64,000 bases of DNA from Desulfovibrionaceae bacterium. Its GTDB lineage: Bacteria; Desulfobacterota; Desulfovibrionia; Desulfovibrionales; Desulfovibrionaceae. Below the pieces are notes generated by a model. It did no database searches. It was not told the DNA's origin and saw only the letters and a program-made list of their open reading frames with translations. Shown here one piece after another: positions 9,971 through 19,896 of this stretch. Numbering within the stretch: position 1 is the stretch's first letter; the number at the start of each line of letters is the position of its first letter. Position numbers and translations under genes: made by a program. The stretch spans positions 26,181 through 90,180 of the forward strand of contig JACCQO010000014.1 of NCBI GenBank assembly GCA_015709205.1, written 5' to 3'.

Positions 9971-11023
9971 CTACGGCTGCGGCGCGCGCACGCAGACGCG
10001 GTTGCGGCCGCTGCCCTTGGCCTCGTAGAGCCCCTTGTCCGCGGCCTCGATGAGGTTGGCGGCGTGCGCGCCCTGCCAGCGCTCGTCCATGGCCGCTACG
10101 CCTACGGAGACGGTCAGGCTGATGCCCTTTTCGAGCACCGAGCCGTCCGGGTTGCGCAGCACCAGGCGGTGCGCCTCGATGCGCGCGCGCAGTTCCTCGG
10201 CCAGTTCGGCGGCGCGGGCCAGCTCCACCCGGGGCAGGACAACCACGAATTCCTCGCCGCCGTAGCGCGCGGCGAAGTATTCCGTGGGCGGGGTGCGTTC
10301 GGCCAGTTCCTTGCCCAGGTCGGCCACCAGTCGCGCCACCGTGATCAGGGCCTGGTCGCCCACGCGGTGGCCGTAGGTGTCGTTGAACTTCTTGAAGTGG
10401 TCGATGTCGATCATGAACAGCGAGGCCGGGAAGGGGTTGACCACCCAGGAGGCCACCAGGTCGTCCAGGAACTCGTCCAGGGCGCGGCGGTTGTTCAGGT
10501 CGGTCAGGGCGTCGGTCTTGCTCATGCGCCCCAGGTCTCTGGCGTCGCGCTCCATGACGTCGAGGACCTGCTTGAAGGCCGAGCGCAGCCGGGTCACGGT
10601 CTGCTCCGGGTCCAGGCCGCTGGTCACGGCGTCCACGGCCTCGGTCTGCAGCCGCTGCACGTTGCCGTGGCGCTTGGCCACCAGGGTCTGCATGTCCTCC
10701 AGGACCTTGGCCGTCTCCTCCAGGGCGGCCCGGAGCTTGTGCTGGCACGGGCCTTGGAGGATATCCTCCATGCGCGCCAGGACCTCGTCGTAGCGCTCGG
10801 CGGCGAAGTCGCGCTTGGTCAGGGTGCGGCCGAGCAGGGTCTTGATCTCCTGCTTCTGCGTGTCGGTGAGAAAGGGCGAGTCGTCCAGGCCGCGCATGTA
10901 AAGGATCAGGGTGCGCCAGCCCGCCGTGCGCGGCACGCCGATCCGGTCCAGGGTGGCGCACAGGGGTTCACCCGCCGAGAAGATGTCGCACTGGGCGCAG
11001 GGATCGGTCGAAGCGGCGCTCAT
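9971..11023 (-). CDS. GGDEF-domain diguanylate cyclase
   Basis: The C-terminal domain (about 185-350) has the cyclase signature RYGGEEFVVVLP and the substrate region TDALTDLNNRRALDEFL, so the protein should make c-di-GMP from two GTP. The RxxD inhibitory site that usually sits five residues before the GG(D/E)EF motif is absent (PTEY is there instead). The N-terminal 180 residues are helical, with no membrane segment, and begin with a Cys cluster C9-x2-C12-x9-C22 that might bind metal. I chose the ATG at 11023 because GGAGG lies seven bases upstream. The gene is monocistronic. Confidence 0.9.
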   Translation of the reverse strand: MSAASTDPCAQCDIFSAGEPLCATLDRIGVPRTAGWRTLILYMRGLDDSPFLTDTQKQEIKTLLGRTLTKRDFAAERYDEVLARMEDILQGPCQHKLRAALEETAKVLEDMQTLVAKRHGNVQRLQTEAVDAVTSGLDPEQTVTRLRSAFKQVLDVMERDARDLGRMSKTDALTDLNNRRALDEFLDDLVASWVVNPFPASLFMIDIDHFKKFNDTYGHRVGDQALITVARLVADLGKELAERTPPTEYFAARYGGEEFVVVLPRVELARAAELAEELRARIEAHRLVLRNPDGSVLEKGISLTVSVGVAAMDERWQGAHAANLIEAADKGLYEAKGSGRNRVCVRAPQP

Positions 11024-11156
11024 GCGCTGCCTCCACGGCGAGGTGCGCCGCCCGAAGGCGGCAGGGGGCGTTCGGACATCGGTGTCTCCGGGGGGGCTTT
11101 CCGGGTGCGTGGACGACCGCCCGACGCGCCGATGGCGGGCCGGGCGGCATTGACGA

Positions 11157-11196
11157 CTGTACATACAGCTTATTGCATGCGCATCAGGCGTGTCAA
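11157..11196 (-). promoter_or_regulatory. Candidate promoter and palindromic operator for the GGDEF gene
   Basis: On the minus strand TTGACA (11191-11196), an 18-base spacer and TAAGCT (11167-11172) are followed by the palindrome CTGTA-TG-TACAG (11157-11168), which overlaps the -10 box by two bases. That is a typical place for a repressor. The half-site spacing does not fit the E. coli LexA box, so I name no regulator. Confidence 0.45.
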
Positions 11197-11233
11197 TGCG
11201 GTGAGACGGAAAGGATAGCTTTCGTCCTGCGGG

Positions 11234-11270
11234 CGAAAAAAAAGGCGGCTCCGGTTCGGAGCCGCCCTTT
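11234..11270 (-). terminator. Intrinsic terminator of the rpsU-rpoD operon
   Basis: Read on the minus strand, a perfect stem of about 13 bases (GGCGGCTCCG core, loop AAC) is followed by about nine Ts. It lies just after the rpoD stop. Confidence 0.92.
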
Positions 11271-11287
11271 CAGCAGGCTGCGGGAGG

Positions 11288-13043
<1,756 letters not shown>

Positions 13044-13051
<8 letters not shown>

Positions 13052-14840
13052 TCTTCCTCCCTAGCGAATCCTTGATTGCCTTGAGGTGCTCCAGGGTCTT
13101 GGAAAAATCGCGCTCGCCGCTCAGGGAGCGGAGAACGTCCGTCTGCGCGCGCAGGTGTTCCCGGGTGAAGTGCTCGTCCAGAAAACGGCAGATCTCCTCG
13201 AATTCCACCTCGCGCTGCTCTTCGTGTTCCGCGGAGCGTTCCGCGCGCTTGTCGTATTCCCCGATGACGAACGGCTTTTCCCGTTCGTCCAGATACGGGA
13301 TCAAATCCGTTTCGCCGTGGGCAACGATCTTGTCCCACAATTGCCGGGCGCGCGGCGAGAGCATGAGCAGGTCCGCGTTGCGCTCGGCGAGCAGCGGCAC
13401 ATAGGCCGGGTGGCGCGCGGCGAAGCTGAGGATGTAGCGCTCGTGCTTGCGCTGCGGTATCAGCCGTTCGCCGGACCGGGCCTGTGGCCGTTGGGCGGCG
13501 TGCGGGGTCTTGGCCTGCTTGATGCGGACCTGGGCTGATCGTATCTCTGCCTCGGAAAGGCCGAGCCCGGAATAGATTCTCGGGCTGTAGTAGGAGATCA
13601 GGTCCGGTCGGTCCAGGGCGTTCATGAACTGAATCGCCCATTCCACCAAGTCTTTCGGCGAAAAGCTCCCGCGCACCGCGCGAATGCAATAATCCAGGCC
13701 GTCCGGGGCCTGTTCCATGGCCTGCCGGAGGGCCTCGGCGCCCTGCTTCTGCAGCAGGCTGTCCACGTCCTCGCCATCGGGCATGAGCACCACGCGGCAG
13801 TTCATGCCCCGGGCGAGCAGCATCTCGGCGCTGCGCAGGGCCGCCTTGCGTCCCGCGCCGTCGCCGTCGAAAATCAGGTCCACGTCGCTGCAGAAGCCTC
13901 CCAGCCGCTGCACCTGCGTGGACGTGAGCGCCGTGCCCAGCACGCCGCACCCGTTTTCGAAGCCGAACTGGTGCAGGGTGAGCACGTCCACGTAGCCTTC
14001 GGTCAGCACCGCCCGCTTGGTCTGGGAGATCGCCCGCCGGGCCTGGTGCAGGCCGTAGAGGTGGTCGCCCTTCTTGTAGATCGCGGTGTCGCTGCTGTTG
14101 ATGTACTTCGGCTCACCAGAACTAAGTATTCTTCCGCCAAAGGCAACGACCTGGCCGGATAAATTGACGATGGGGAAGATGAGCCGTCCCCGAAACCGGT
14201 CGTAGATATGTCCTTTGTCGTTGCTTGACAAGAGCCCGGCCTCGGCCGCGGCCCGGGGGGCGAACCCCGCGGCCTTGAGCGCGTCGGCCAGGGACTGCCA
14301 CTCGTCCGGGGCCCAGCCCAGGGCGAAGCGCTCCACGATCTCCGGGGTCATGCCGCGCCGCGCCAGGTACTCGCGGCATTCGCCGCCCTGGGGGCCGTGC
14401 AGGCAGCGGCGGAAGTGCTCGCGCGCCGCCGCGTACATGTCCAGGAAGACCTTGCGCTTTTCGCGCTCCATCTGCTCGGCCGGGTCCGGGCGGCGGGAGG
14501 TCATCTCCACGCCCGCCTCCTCGGCCAGCTGGGCGAGGCCCTCCTTGAATTCCAGCCCGTTGATGCGGCAGTAGAAATCGATCAGGTCGCCGGCGGCCTG
14601 GCAGCCGAAGCAGTAGTAGAATCCTTCCTCCTCGTTGACCGAGAAGGAGGGCTTGGTCTCCTGGTGGAAGGGGCACGGCCCCATCCAGCGCGGGCCGCTG
14701 GCCTTCTTCAGGTCCACGTAGCGGCGCACGATGTCCACGATGCTCAGGCGGGCCTTGACCTCCTGGACGGTGGACCCGCCGGACCCGCCGGAGCCGGTCC
14801 TGCCGGAGCCGCCGCGTCCGCCCGCCTGTGTTCTCGCCAT
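13044..14840 (-). CDS. dnaG: DNA primase DnaG
   Basis: DnaG makes RNA primers at the replication fork. The 598-residue protein has the CHC2 zinc site near residues 56-82 ([11 protein letters not shown] then [11 protein letters not shown]), the TOPRIM catalytic Glu in LTEGYVDVL near residue 280 and the Asp pair in [13 protein letters not shown] near residue 323. The C-terminal helicase-binding part is present but diverged. The first 25 residues are Gly- and Ser-rich linker-like sequence, so the start could lie a little downstream, but no better start codon is seen. It lies between mutS2 and rpoD. Confidence 0.96.
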
Positions 14841-14912
14841 GGTCGCCCTGCCCCGCCCCGGCCCGCCTGCGCGGACCGAAGCTCTTGATCGCCTGTTCGC
14901 CGGTCTTCCCGG

Positions 14913-17276
14913 CTAGCGCAACTCCACCAGGGTCACGCCGTCGCCGCCCCGGTCCTCCGGGGCCAGCGCATAGGAGGCCACGGCCGGAAAGCGGCGCAGA
15001 AACTCGTGCACTTCCTTGCGCAGCGCCCCGGTGCCGCGGCCGTGGATGATCTCCAGGCTCGTGAAATTGTCCAGCAGGGCGCGGTCCAGGAATTTTTCCA
15101 GCTCGGCCGTGGCCACGTCCGCGCGCTGTCCGCGCAGGTCCAGGGCCAGCCCGGCGGGAACCGGGGCCGCCACCGTGACCGTCGCGCCCGAGGGCGCCCG
15201 CCTGGGTGCCGCGACGTCCCCGGCCGGGGCCAGGTCCGCGGCCTCCACCCACATGGACACGCCGGAAAGGTCGATCTTCACCGCGCCCTTGCGCTCGTCG
15301 GTTTCCTCCACCACCCCGTTCCTGTCCCAGGGCAGGTAGCGGACCCGGTCGCCGCGCGACAGGGCCTGCGGGGCCACGGCCTGGGCCGCGTTCGTCGCGC
15401 GGCGCTCCTCGGCCTCCTGGGTGCGCACGCGCTCGCGCGCGGCGGAAAGCTCCTTGAGGGCCTGCTTATGCGTGATCTTTTCGCGCTTGAGGCGGTGCAG
15501 CACGTCCTGGGAGGCGTTGCGCACCTCTTCCAGGAGCGCGCCCTTTTCGCGCTCGAACCGTTCGTCCAGCTTGAGCCGCTTTTCCCGCAGCTTGGCGCGT
15601 TCGGCCTCCAGGGCGCGGGTGGCGCGCTCGCGCTCCACGGCCAGCTCGTTGAGCCGCTCCATGAGCGCGGAGGTGTCCGTGGAGTCCAGGAGCATCAGGG
15701 ACTCGGCGCGGCGCAGGATTTCCTCGGGCAGCCCGTGTTCGCGGGCCACGGCCAGGGCCTGGCTCGCGCCGACCTGGTCGTACCCGATGCGGAACAGCGG
15801 CCGCTTGGAGTCCGGGTCGAAGAGCACCGAGGCCGCGCGCACGCGCGCGTCGGTCATGGCGAAGACCTTGAGCGCGGGGAAGTGCGTGGCCGCGGCCAGC
15901 CAGGCGCCGCGTTCCAGCAGCGTGTCCACCACGGCCTGGGCCAGGGCCGCGCCCTGGGTCGGGTCGGTGCCCGCGCCGAATTCGTCCAGCAGCACCAGGG
16001 TGCGCGGGCCCACGGTTTCCCAGCCGCGCGCCAGGCGCGTGATCTGGGCCGTGAAGGTGGAGACGTGGTCCTCCAGGCTCTGCTCGTCGCCGAGGATCAC
16101 GAAGATGTCGTCGAAGCGCGGCAGGGCCGAGCCCTCGGCCACGGGCGCGGGAATGGCGGTGGCGGCCAGGAGCGCGACCAGCCCCAGGGTCTTGAGGCAC
16201 ACGGTCTTGCCGCCCGCGTTGCCGCCGCTGAGGATCATGGCGCGCTGGCCGGGCCTGAGCTCGATGTCCACGGGTACGGCTGCGGGCACGGCCTTGGCGT
16301 GCGCGCGGCCGCCCTGCCCCGCCCGGCCGCGTTCCGCGGCCAGCAGCGGGTGGCGCGCATCGCGCAGGTGCAGCGGCGCGCCGTCCTCGGGCAGGATCAC
16401 GTGGCCGTTCAGGGCCGCGGCGAAGGAACCCTTGGCCCCGAGCACGTCCAGGTGCACGAGCAACCCGTAGGCCCCGGCCACGGCGCCGTACTCGTCGCGC
16501 ACCAGGGAGGTCAGGAAGGCCATGACCGCGCGCTCGGCCTCGCGCTCCTCCTGCTTGAGGTCCTGCAGCTCGTTGTTCAGGTCCACCAGGAAGAGCGGCT
16601 CGAAATAGCAGGTTTCCCCGGTCTGGGAGTAGTCGTGGATGATCCCCGGGAGCTGGCCCTTGAAATTGGTCTTCAGCGGCAGGACGTAGCGGTCGTTGGA
16701 AATGGTGATGAAGTCGTCCTGGAGCTGGTGCGAGATGTTTTGGCCGAGGATGAAGTCCTTGGCCTTCTTGGTGCACTTCTGGTGGATGCGGCGGATTTCC
16801 GCGCGCACGCTCATGAGTTCGGGCGAGCTCTGGTCCTTGAGCGCGCCGTCCGGGGCCAGGCAACGGCCCAGGGCGGACCAGACCCGGACGGGCCATTCCG
16901 TGGCCGCCAGTTCCGCCAGGAGCGGGAACGCGCCGGATTCGTCCTCCAGGAGCGGGTGCAGGGCGTCCAGGCTGCCTTTGGCCTGGGCCAGGGTGTTTTT
17001 CAGGGCGAAGAGCGCGTCCAGGTCGAGCACGGCCGTGGGCCGCTCCAGGAAGGCCAGCAGGCCGTCCAGCTCGGGAAACGCGCCGGAGCGGAAGGCGGTG
17101 CGCTCGGTCCAGCGCAGGTATTCGCGGCACAGCGAGGCCGTACGGGCCAGTTCGTCCGGGTCGGCGATGGGCGCCAGGGCGGCGCAGGCCAGCGCGCCGG
17201 GCTCGCTGCGCGCGTGGCGGGCGAGTTCGGCGAGGACTTTGGGAAATTCGAGGAGCTGGGCGGTCCGCTGGTCCAT
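14913..17276 (-). CDS. mutS2: Endonuclease/recombination regulator MutS2
   Basis: MutS2 is a MutS-family ATPase without a mismatch-recognition domain, linked in other bacteria to suppression of homologous recombination or rescue of collided ribosomes. In the 787-residue protein the Walker A motif LSGGNAGGKTVCLKTLG is near residue 350, with Walker B VLLDEFGAGTDPTQGAAL after it, then a long charged coiled coil (about 520-640) and a C-terminal Smr domain (about 705-787) with the nuclease motifs LDLRG and IIHGRGTGALR. I chose the ATG at 17276, which gives the usual N-terminus and lies 11 bases after yqeY. Confidence 0.95.
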   Translation of the reverse strand: MDQRTAQLLEFPKVLAELARHARSEPGALACAALAPIADPDELARTASLCREYLRWTERTAFRSGAFPELDGLLAFLERPTAVLDLDALFALKNTLAQAKGSLDALHPLLEDESGAFPLLAELAATEWPVRVWSALGRCLAPDGALKDQSSPELMSVRAEIRRIHQKCTKKAKDFILGQNISHQLQDDFITISNDRYVLPLKTNFKGQLPGIIHDYSQTGETCYFEPLFLVDLNNELQDLKQEEREAERAVMAFLTSLVRDEYGAVAGAYGLLVHLDVLGAKGSFAAALNGHVILPEDGAPLHLRDARHPLLAAERGRAGQGGRAHAKAVPAAVPVDIELRPGQRAMILSGGNAGGKTVCLKTLGLVALLAATAIPAPVAEGSALPRFDDIFVILGDEQSLEDHVSTFTAQITRLARGWETVGPRTLVLLDEFGAGTDPTQGAALAQAVVDTLLERGAWLAAATHFPALKVFAMTDARVRAASVLFDPDSKRPLFRIGYDQVGASQALAVAREHGLPEEILRRAESLMLLDSTDTSALMERLNELAVERERATRALEAERAKLREKRLKLDERFEREKGALLEEVRNASQDVLHRLKREKITHKQALKELSAARERVRTQEAEERRATNAAQAVAPQALSRGDRVRYLPWDRNGVVEETDERKGAVKIDLSGVSMWVEAADLAPAGDVAAPRRAPSGATVTVAAPVPAGLALDLRGQRADVATAELEKFLDRALLDNFTSLEIIHGRGTGALRKEVHEFLRRFPAVASYALAPEDRGGDGVTLVELR

Positions 17277-17287
17277 GCGGTCCCGGA

Positions 17288-17737
17288 TCAGGCCAGCCGC
17301 GCGCGGACAAGCTCGCTGAGCTTCTTGCCGTCCACGCGGCCCTTGTAGTCGTTCATGACCGTCTGCATGACGCGGCCCATGTCCTTGACGGACGTGGCGG
17401 CGCACGCGGCGATGGCGGCCTCCACGGCGGCCACGGTCTCCTCCTCGCCCAGCTGCGCGGGCATGTAGGCGCGCAGCACCTCCATCTCCGCGGCCTCCAC
17501 GTCGGCGAGGTCCTGGCGACCGGCCTTGGCGTACTGGTCCACGGAATCCTGGCGCTGCTTGAGCTGCCGGGCCACCAGGGCGAGCACGTCGTCCTCGGTG
17601 ACCTCCTTGTCCCGGCCCAGTTCGGCCTGACGGGTGGAGATGGCGGTCTTCATGTGCCTGAGCACGGCCAGACGCACGGCGTCCTTGGCCTTGTAGGCGG
17701 CGACGAAGTCGGATTCGATGCGCTTTTTGAGGGACAT
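17288..17737 (-). CDS. yqeY: GatB/YqeY-domain protein
   Basis: The 149-residue protein is a free-standing copy of the tRNA-binding tail domain of GatB. Typical elements are SLKKRIESDFVAAYKAKD, QRQDSVDQYAKAGR and DMGRVMQTV. Its exact role is not established, and a tRNA-related function is inferred from the domain. The ATG at 17737 matches the family start. GGAGG lies about 12 bases upstream, and an in-frame ATG at 17761 is an alternative. It sits between rpsU and mutS2/dnaG, the order seen in many bacteria. Confidence 0.9.
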   Translation of the reverse strand: MSLKKRIESDFVAAYKAKDAVRLAVLRHMKTAISTRQAELGRDKEVTEDDVLALVARQLKQRQDSVDQYAKAGRQDLADVEAAEMEVLRAYMPAQLGEEETVAAVEAAIAACAATSVKDMGRVMQTVMNDYKGRVDGKKLSELVRARLA

Positions 17738-17767
17738 GGCGATGGGGGCCTCCGGGACCATCGAGTG

Positions 17768-17801
17768 AAAAGCCGCGGGGAACGGGACGTCCCCCGCGGC
17801 G
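17768..17801 (-). terminator. Hairpin with short T run after rpsU
   Basis: GCCGCGGGG (17772-17780) pairs with CCCCGCGGC (17792-17800) around an 11-base loop. On the minus strand it is followed by TTTT. The short T run suggests partial termination between rpsU and yqeY, which would let S21 be made in excess of the replication genes. Confidence 0.55.
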
Positions 17802-17853
17802 AGCGGTCAATGCGTGCGCGTCCAGCGGCGCTGCGCCTCGCGGCGCGATGGTG

Positions 17854-18057
17854 CTAGCCGTTGGTGATCTTGCGCATCTTCTTGATGAGGCGCTTGCGGG
17901 CGGCGGCTTTCTTTTTCTTGCGCATCACGCTCGGCTTCTCGTAATGCTGCCGCTTCTTGAGCTCGGACAGGATGCCCGCCTTTTCGACCTGCTTCTTGAA
18001 GCGCCGCAGCGCCACGTCGAAGCTCATGTCGTTGTCGGAAATGAAGACTCCAGGCAA
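17854..18057 (-). CDS. rpsU: 30S ribosomal protein S21
   Basis: The 67-residue basic protein reads (M)[18 protein letters not shown]..., then [18 protein letters not shown], a typical S21. I chose the TTG at 18057: it places the conserved PGV at residue 2, and the purine-rich GAGGGGG site ends eight bases upstream. A GTG at 18066 would add three residues but overlaps that site. S21 helps initiation complexes form. It heads the rpsU-yqeY-mutS2-dnaG-rpoD cluster. Confidence 0.94.
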   Translation of the reverse strand: MPGVFISDNDMSFDVALRRFKKQVEKAGILSELKKRQHYEKPSVMRKKKKAAARKRLIKKMRKITNG

Positions 18058-18125
18058 AAAAATCACCCCCTCTGCGGCGCGATGTTTTTCCCGTTTTTGG
18101 GAAGGCGCTGCGAGTGAAGAGGCAC

Positions 18126-18154
18126 TATCTACGACGATTTTTGGAAAATGGCAA
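18126..18154 (-). promoter_or_regulatory. Candidate promoter of the rpsU-rpoD operon
   Basis: On the minus strand TTGCCA (18149-18154) is followed after 17 bases by TAGATA (18126-18131). It lies directly after the terminator of the upstream transcript and about 70 bases before the rpsU start. Confidence 0.45.
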
Positions 18155-18157
18155 GCA

Positions 18158-18210
18158 AAAACCCTCCATGCCCGAACGAACGAAAAACGCCCGTTCGGGC
18201 ATGGAGGGTT
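18158..18210 (-). terminator. Strong terminator of the HU operon
   Basis: ACCCTCCATGCCCGAACG (18161-18178) pairs perfectly over 18 bases with 18192-18209 around a 13-base loop. On the minus strand it runs straight into TTTTT. The stem is unusually long for an intrinsic terminator. Confidence 0.85.
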
Positions 18211-18266
18211 TCGGAAAAGGCCGGGCGGAATGACGGCCGAAGGCCGTTCGTCGGATCGACGAACAA

Positions 18267-18295
18267 GGGTCCGCCTTCTCGGCGAAGGCGGACCC
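18267..18295. repeat. Perfect 12-base hairpin just after the 61-aa membrane protein gene
   Basis: GGGTCCGCCTTC (18267-18278) pairs with GAAGGCGGACCC (18284-18295). No T run follows on either strand, so it may protect the 3' end or work together with the terminator 60 bases further on. Confidence 0.5.
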
Positions 18296-18312
18296 GAAAT
18301 ATCATTCCCAGG

Positions 18313-18498
18313 CTAGTGCTGCTGCCCTTTGTCCTTGCAGGCGTGGAGCTCGTACAGGGACTTGAGCAGCACGAGGCCGACTCCGGTGCCCACGGTGATC
18401 AGGACCAGGTAGAGGACGCCGAAGAACACGAAGTGGTCCGGCTGCCACCAGGGGATGTCCTGAACCAGCATGGAGTGAAGCGTTTCGCCGTGCAGCAT
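18313..18498 (-). CDS. Small single-span membrane protein, unknown function (61 aa)
   Basis: The protein has a polar N-terminus (MLHGETLHSM...), the aromatic stretch IPWWQPDHFVFFG and one membrane segment of about 22 residues (VLYLVLITVGTGVGLVLL), then a charged tail. It follows the HU gene by 22 bases and probably shares its transcript. The aromatic patch before the membrane segment suggests interfacial anchoring. The sequence looks like a lineage-specific conserved protein, and I know no function for it. Confidence 0.7.
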   Translation of the reverse strand: MLHGETLHSMLVQDIPWWQPDHFVFFGVLYLVLITVGTGVGLVLLKSLYELHACKDKGQQH

Positions 18499-18520
18499 GA
18501 TGGTCTCCGTTGCGTCGGAA

Positions 18521-18793
18521 CTACTTGACGGCTTCCTTCAGCAGCTTGCCGGGGCGGAACTTGACGACCTTGGAGGCGGGGATGGTGATCTCCGCGCCGG
18601 TGCGAGGATTGCGGCCCTTGCGCTCCTTGCGGGTCTCGACCAGGAAGGTGCCGAACCCGGTCAGGGTCAGTTTGCCTTCCTTGACCAGCGTGGCCTCGAC
18701 AGCCTCCAGGAACGCGTTCAGGGCGCGCTCGGCATTGGCTTTGGTCAGGTTGGCCTTGTCCGCGATCTTGACTACCAGATCAGCCTTGGTCAT
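18521..18793 (-). CDS. hup: HU-family DNA-binding protein
   Basis: HU proteins bend and compact DNA as dimers. The 90-residue protein starts [19 protein letters not shown] and has the beta-arm signature GFGTFLV...[14 protein letters not shown] with the intercalating proline, then [20 protein letters not shown] lies seven bases before the ATG. The upstream leader is about 230 bases long with two hairpins, suggesting post-transcriptional control. HU versus the IHF subunits cannot be fully settled, but its features favour HU-beta. Confidence 0.93.
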   Translation of the reverse strand: MTKADLVVKIADKANLTKANAERALNAFLEAVEATLVKEGKLTLTGFGTFLVETRKERKGRNPRTGAEITIPASKVVKFRPGKLLKEAVK

Positions 18794-18894
18794 CCCATTT
18801 CCTCCTACTGAAAGTGTCAGAATCCTTTGAGTATGTTCCCGTGCGTTTCCCGTCCGGACCCTCGGGTCCGCCCAAACGACCGGAACCGCGAATC

Positions 18895-18916
18895 ATTTTC
18901 GGCCCATGCCGAAAAT
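18895..18916. repeat. Perfect hairpin between rsmA and hup
   Basis: ATTTTCGGC (18895-18903) and GCCGAAAAT (18908-18916) form a 9-base stem with a four-base loop. A second GC-rich hairpin (CGGACCC/GGGTCCG) lies at 18855-18870. The first may end rsmA transcripts, since its arms end in Ts. Both may lie in the hup leader. Confidence 0.45.
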
Positions 18917-19025
18917 CGTTCAAGAACCGCTTCAACTCTGCGCGATCACCCCGCTGCACGCGGGAGTTGACGACGCCGCGCGCGCCGCAAGTCTTCTGCT
19001 CACAAACATGATTTTGCAAGATAAG

Positions 19026-19871
19026 TCAAGGCTCAAAAACATCCGCGAGCACATTGGCCAGTTCCTGAAAGGCACGTGGGGCAAGGGTTTCGGGCCGACT
19101 GGCAGGCCCCAACCCGTACCGCTCCAGCACCGCAGCTACATCGCCTGACCAGCAACCCCTCAATATTCCTTGAATTTGCTTTCTCCGATTTTGAAAGCAT
19201 TTCTTTAAAAGCGTGTCAAGGGCGCGTGCGGGAAAAGAATTCTCGCCTTCCGGGCGCGGCGTGAAGACCACCACCGCGGAATCCACCTTGGGCCGCGGCG
19301 TGAACACCGTGGGCGGCACGGTGAAGGCCAGGCGCACGTGCACGAAACTCTGCACCCAGACGCCGAGCGCGCCATAGGCCTTGGTTCCCGGCTCGGCCGC
19401 CAGCCGCTGGGCCACCTCCTTCTGGATCATGAACACGGCCCGCTCCAGCCCGGGACAGGTGGCCGCCGCGTCCCACATGATCGGCGAGGCCACGTTGTAG
19501 GGCAGGTTGCCGATCAGCTTCCAGCCCCTGCCCTCTCCGTCCGGCCCGTCTTCCGGCGCTGGCCCGCCCGCCTGCCGGCGCAGCCGCCGCCAGTCGAAGC
19601 GCAGGGCGTCGGCCTGGATGACGAAGAGTTCCGGCCATTGGCGCTTGAGCTCGCGCGACCAGTTGTCGTCCATCTCCAGCACGGCCAGGCGCGCCGGTGC
19701 GGCCTCCAGCAGCAGCGAGGTCAGCGCGCCCGGCCCCGGGCCGATCTCCAGGACGCGGTCGCCCGGGCCCACCTTGAGCTCCCCGACGATCTTGCGCGCC
19801 ACGTTGCGGTCGTGCAGGAAGTTCTGGCCCAGGCTCTTTTTGGCCCGGTGCGTGAGGGGCAGCGGTTTCAC
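19026..19871 (-). CDS. rsmA: 16S rRNA dimethyladenosine transferase RsmA/KsgA
   Basis: RsmA dimethylates A1518 and A1519 of 16S rRNA late in small-subunit assembly. It shows KKSLGQNFLHD, the SAM-binding VLEIGPGPGALTSLLL and the catalytic NLPYNVASP. A GC-rich insertion of about 20 residues precedes NLPY. I prefer the GTG at 19871 (281 aa): AAGGG lies just upstream and the protein then begins near the conserved SLGQNF. An ATG at 19937 would overlap otsA by 41 bases and add a non-conserved lead. otsA lies immediately upstream. Confidence 0.93.
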   Translation of the reverse strand: MKPLPLTHRAKKSLGQNFLHDRNVARKIVGELKVGPGDRVLEIGPGPGALTSLLLEAAPARLAVLEMDDNWSRELKRQWPELFVIQADALRFDWRRLRRQAGGPAPEDGPDGEGRGWKLIGNLPYNVASPIMWDAAATCPGLERAVFMIQKEVAQRLAAEPGTKAYGALGVWVQSFVHVRLAFTVPPTVFTPRPKVDSAVVVFTPRPEGENSFPARALDTLLKKCFQNRRKQIQGILRGCWSGDVAAVLERYGLGPASRPETLAPRAFQELANVLADVFEP

Positions 19872-19896
19872 GGGCGCCCTTCCCGGCGGGGTGCGC

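Noticed and set aside
11157-11168. Possible LexA (SOS) box CTGTATGTACAG
   Set aside because: The E. coli box has eight bases between CTGT and ACAG; here there are four. I kept it only as an unnamed palindrome.
18148-18528. Plus-strand open frames over the rpsU/HU intergenic hairpins
   Set aside because: They cross a strong terminator and the 61-aa gene on the other strand, and show no ribosome binding site.
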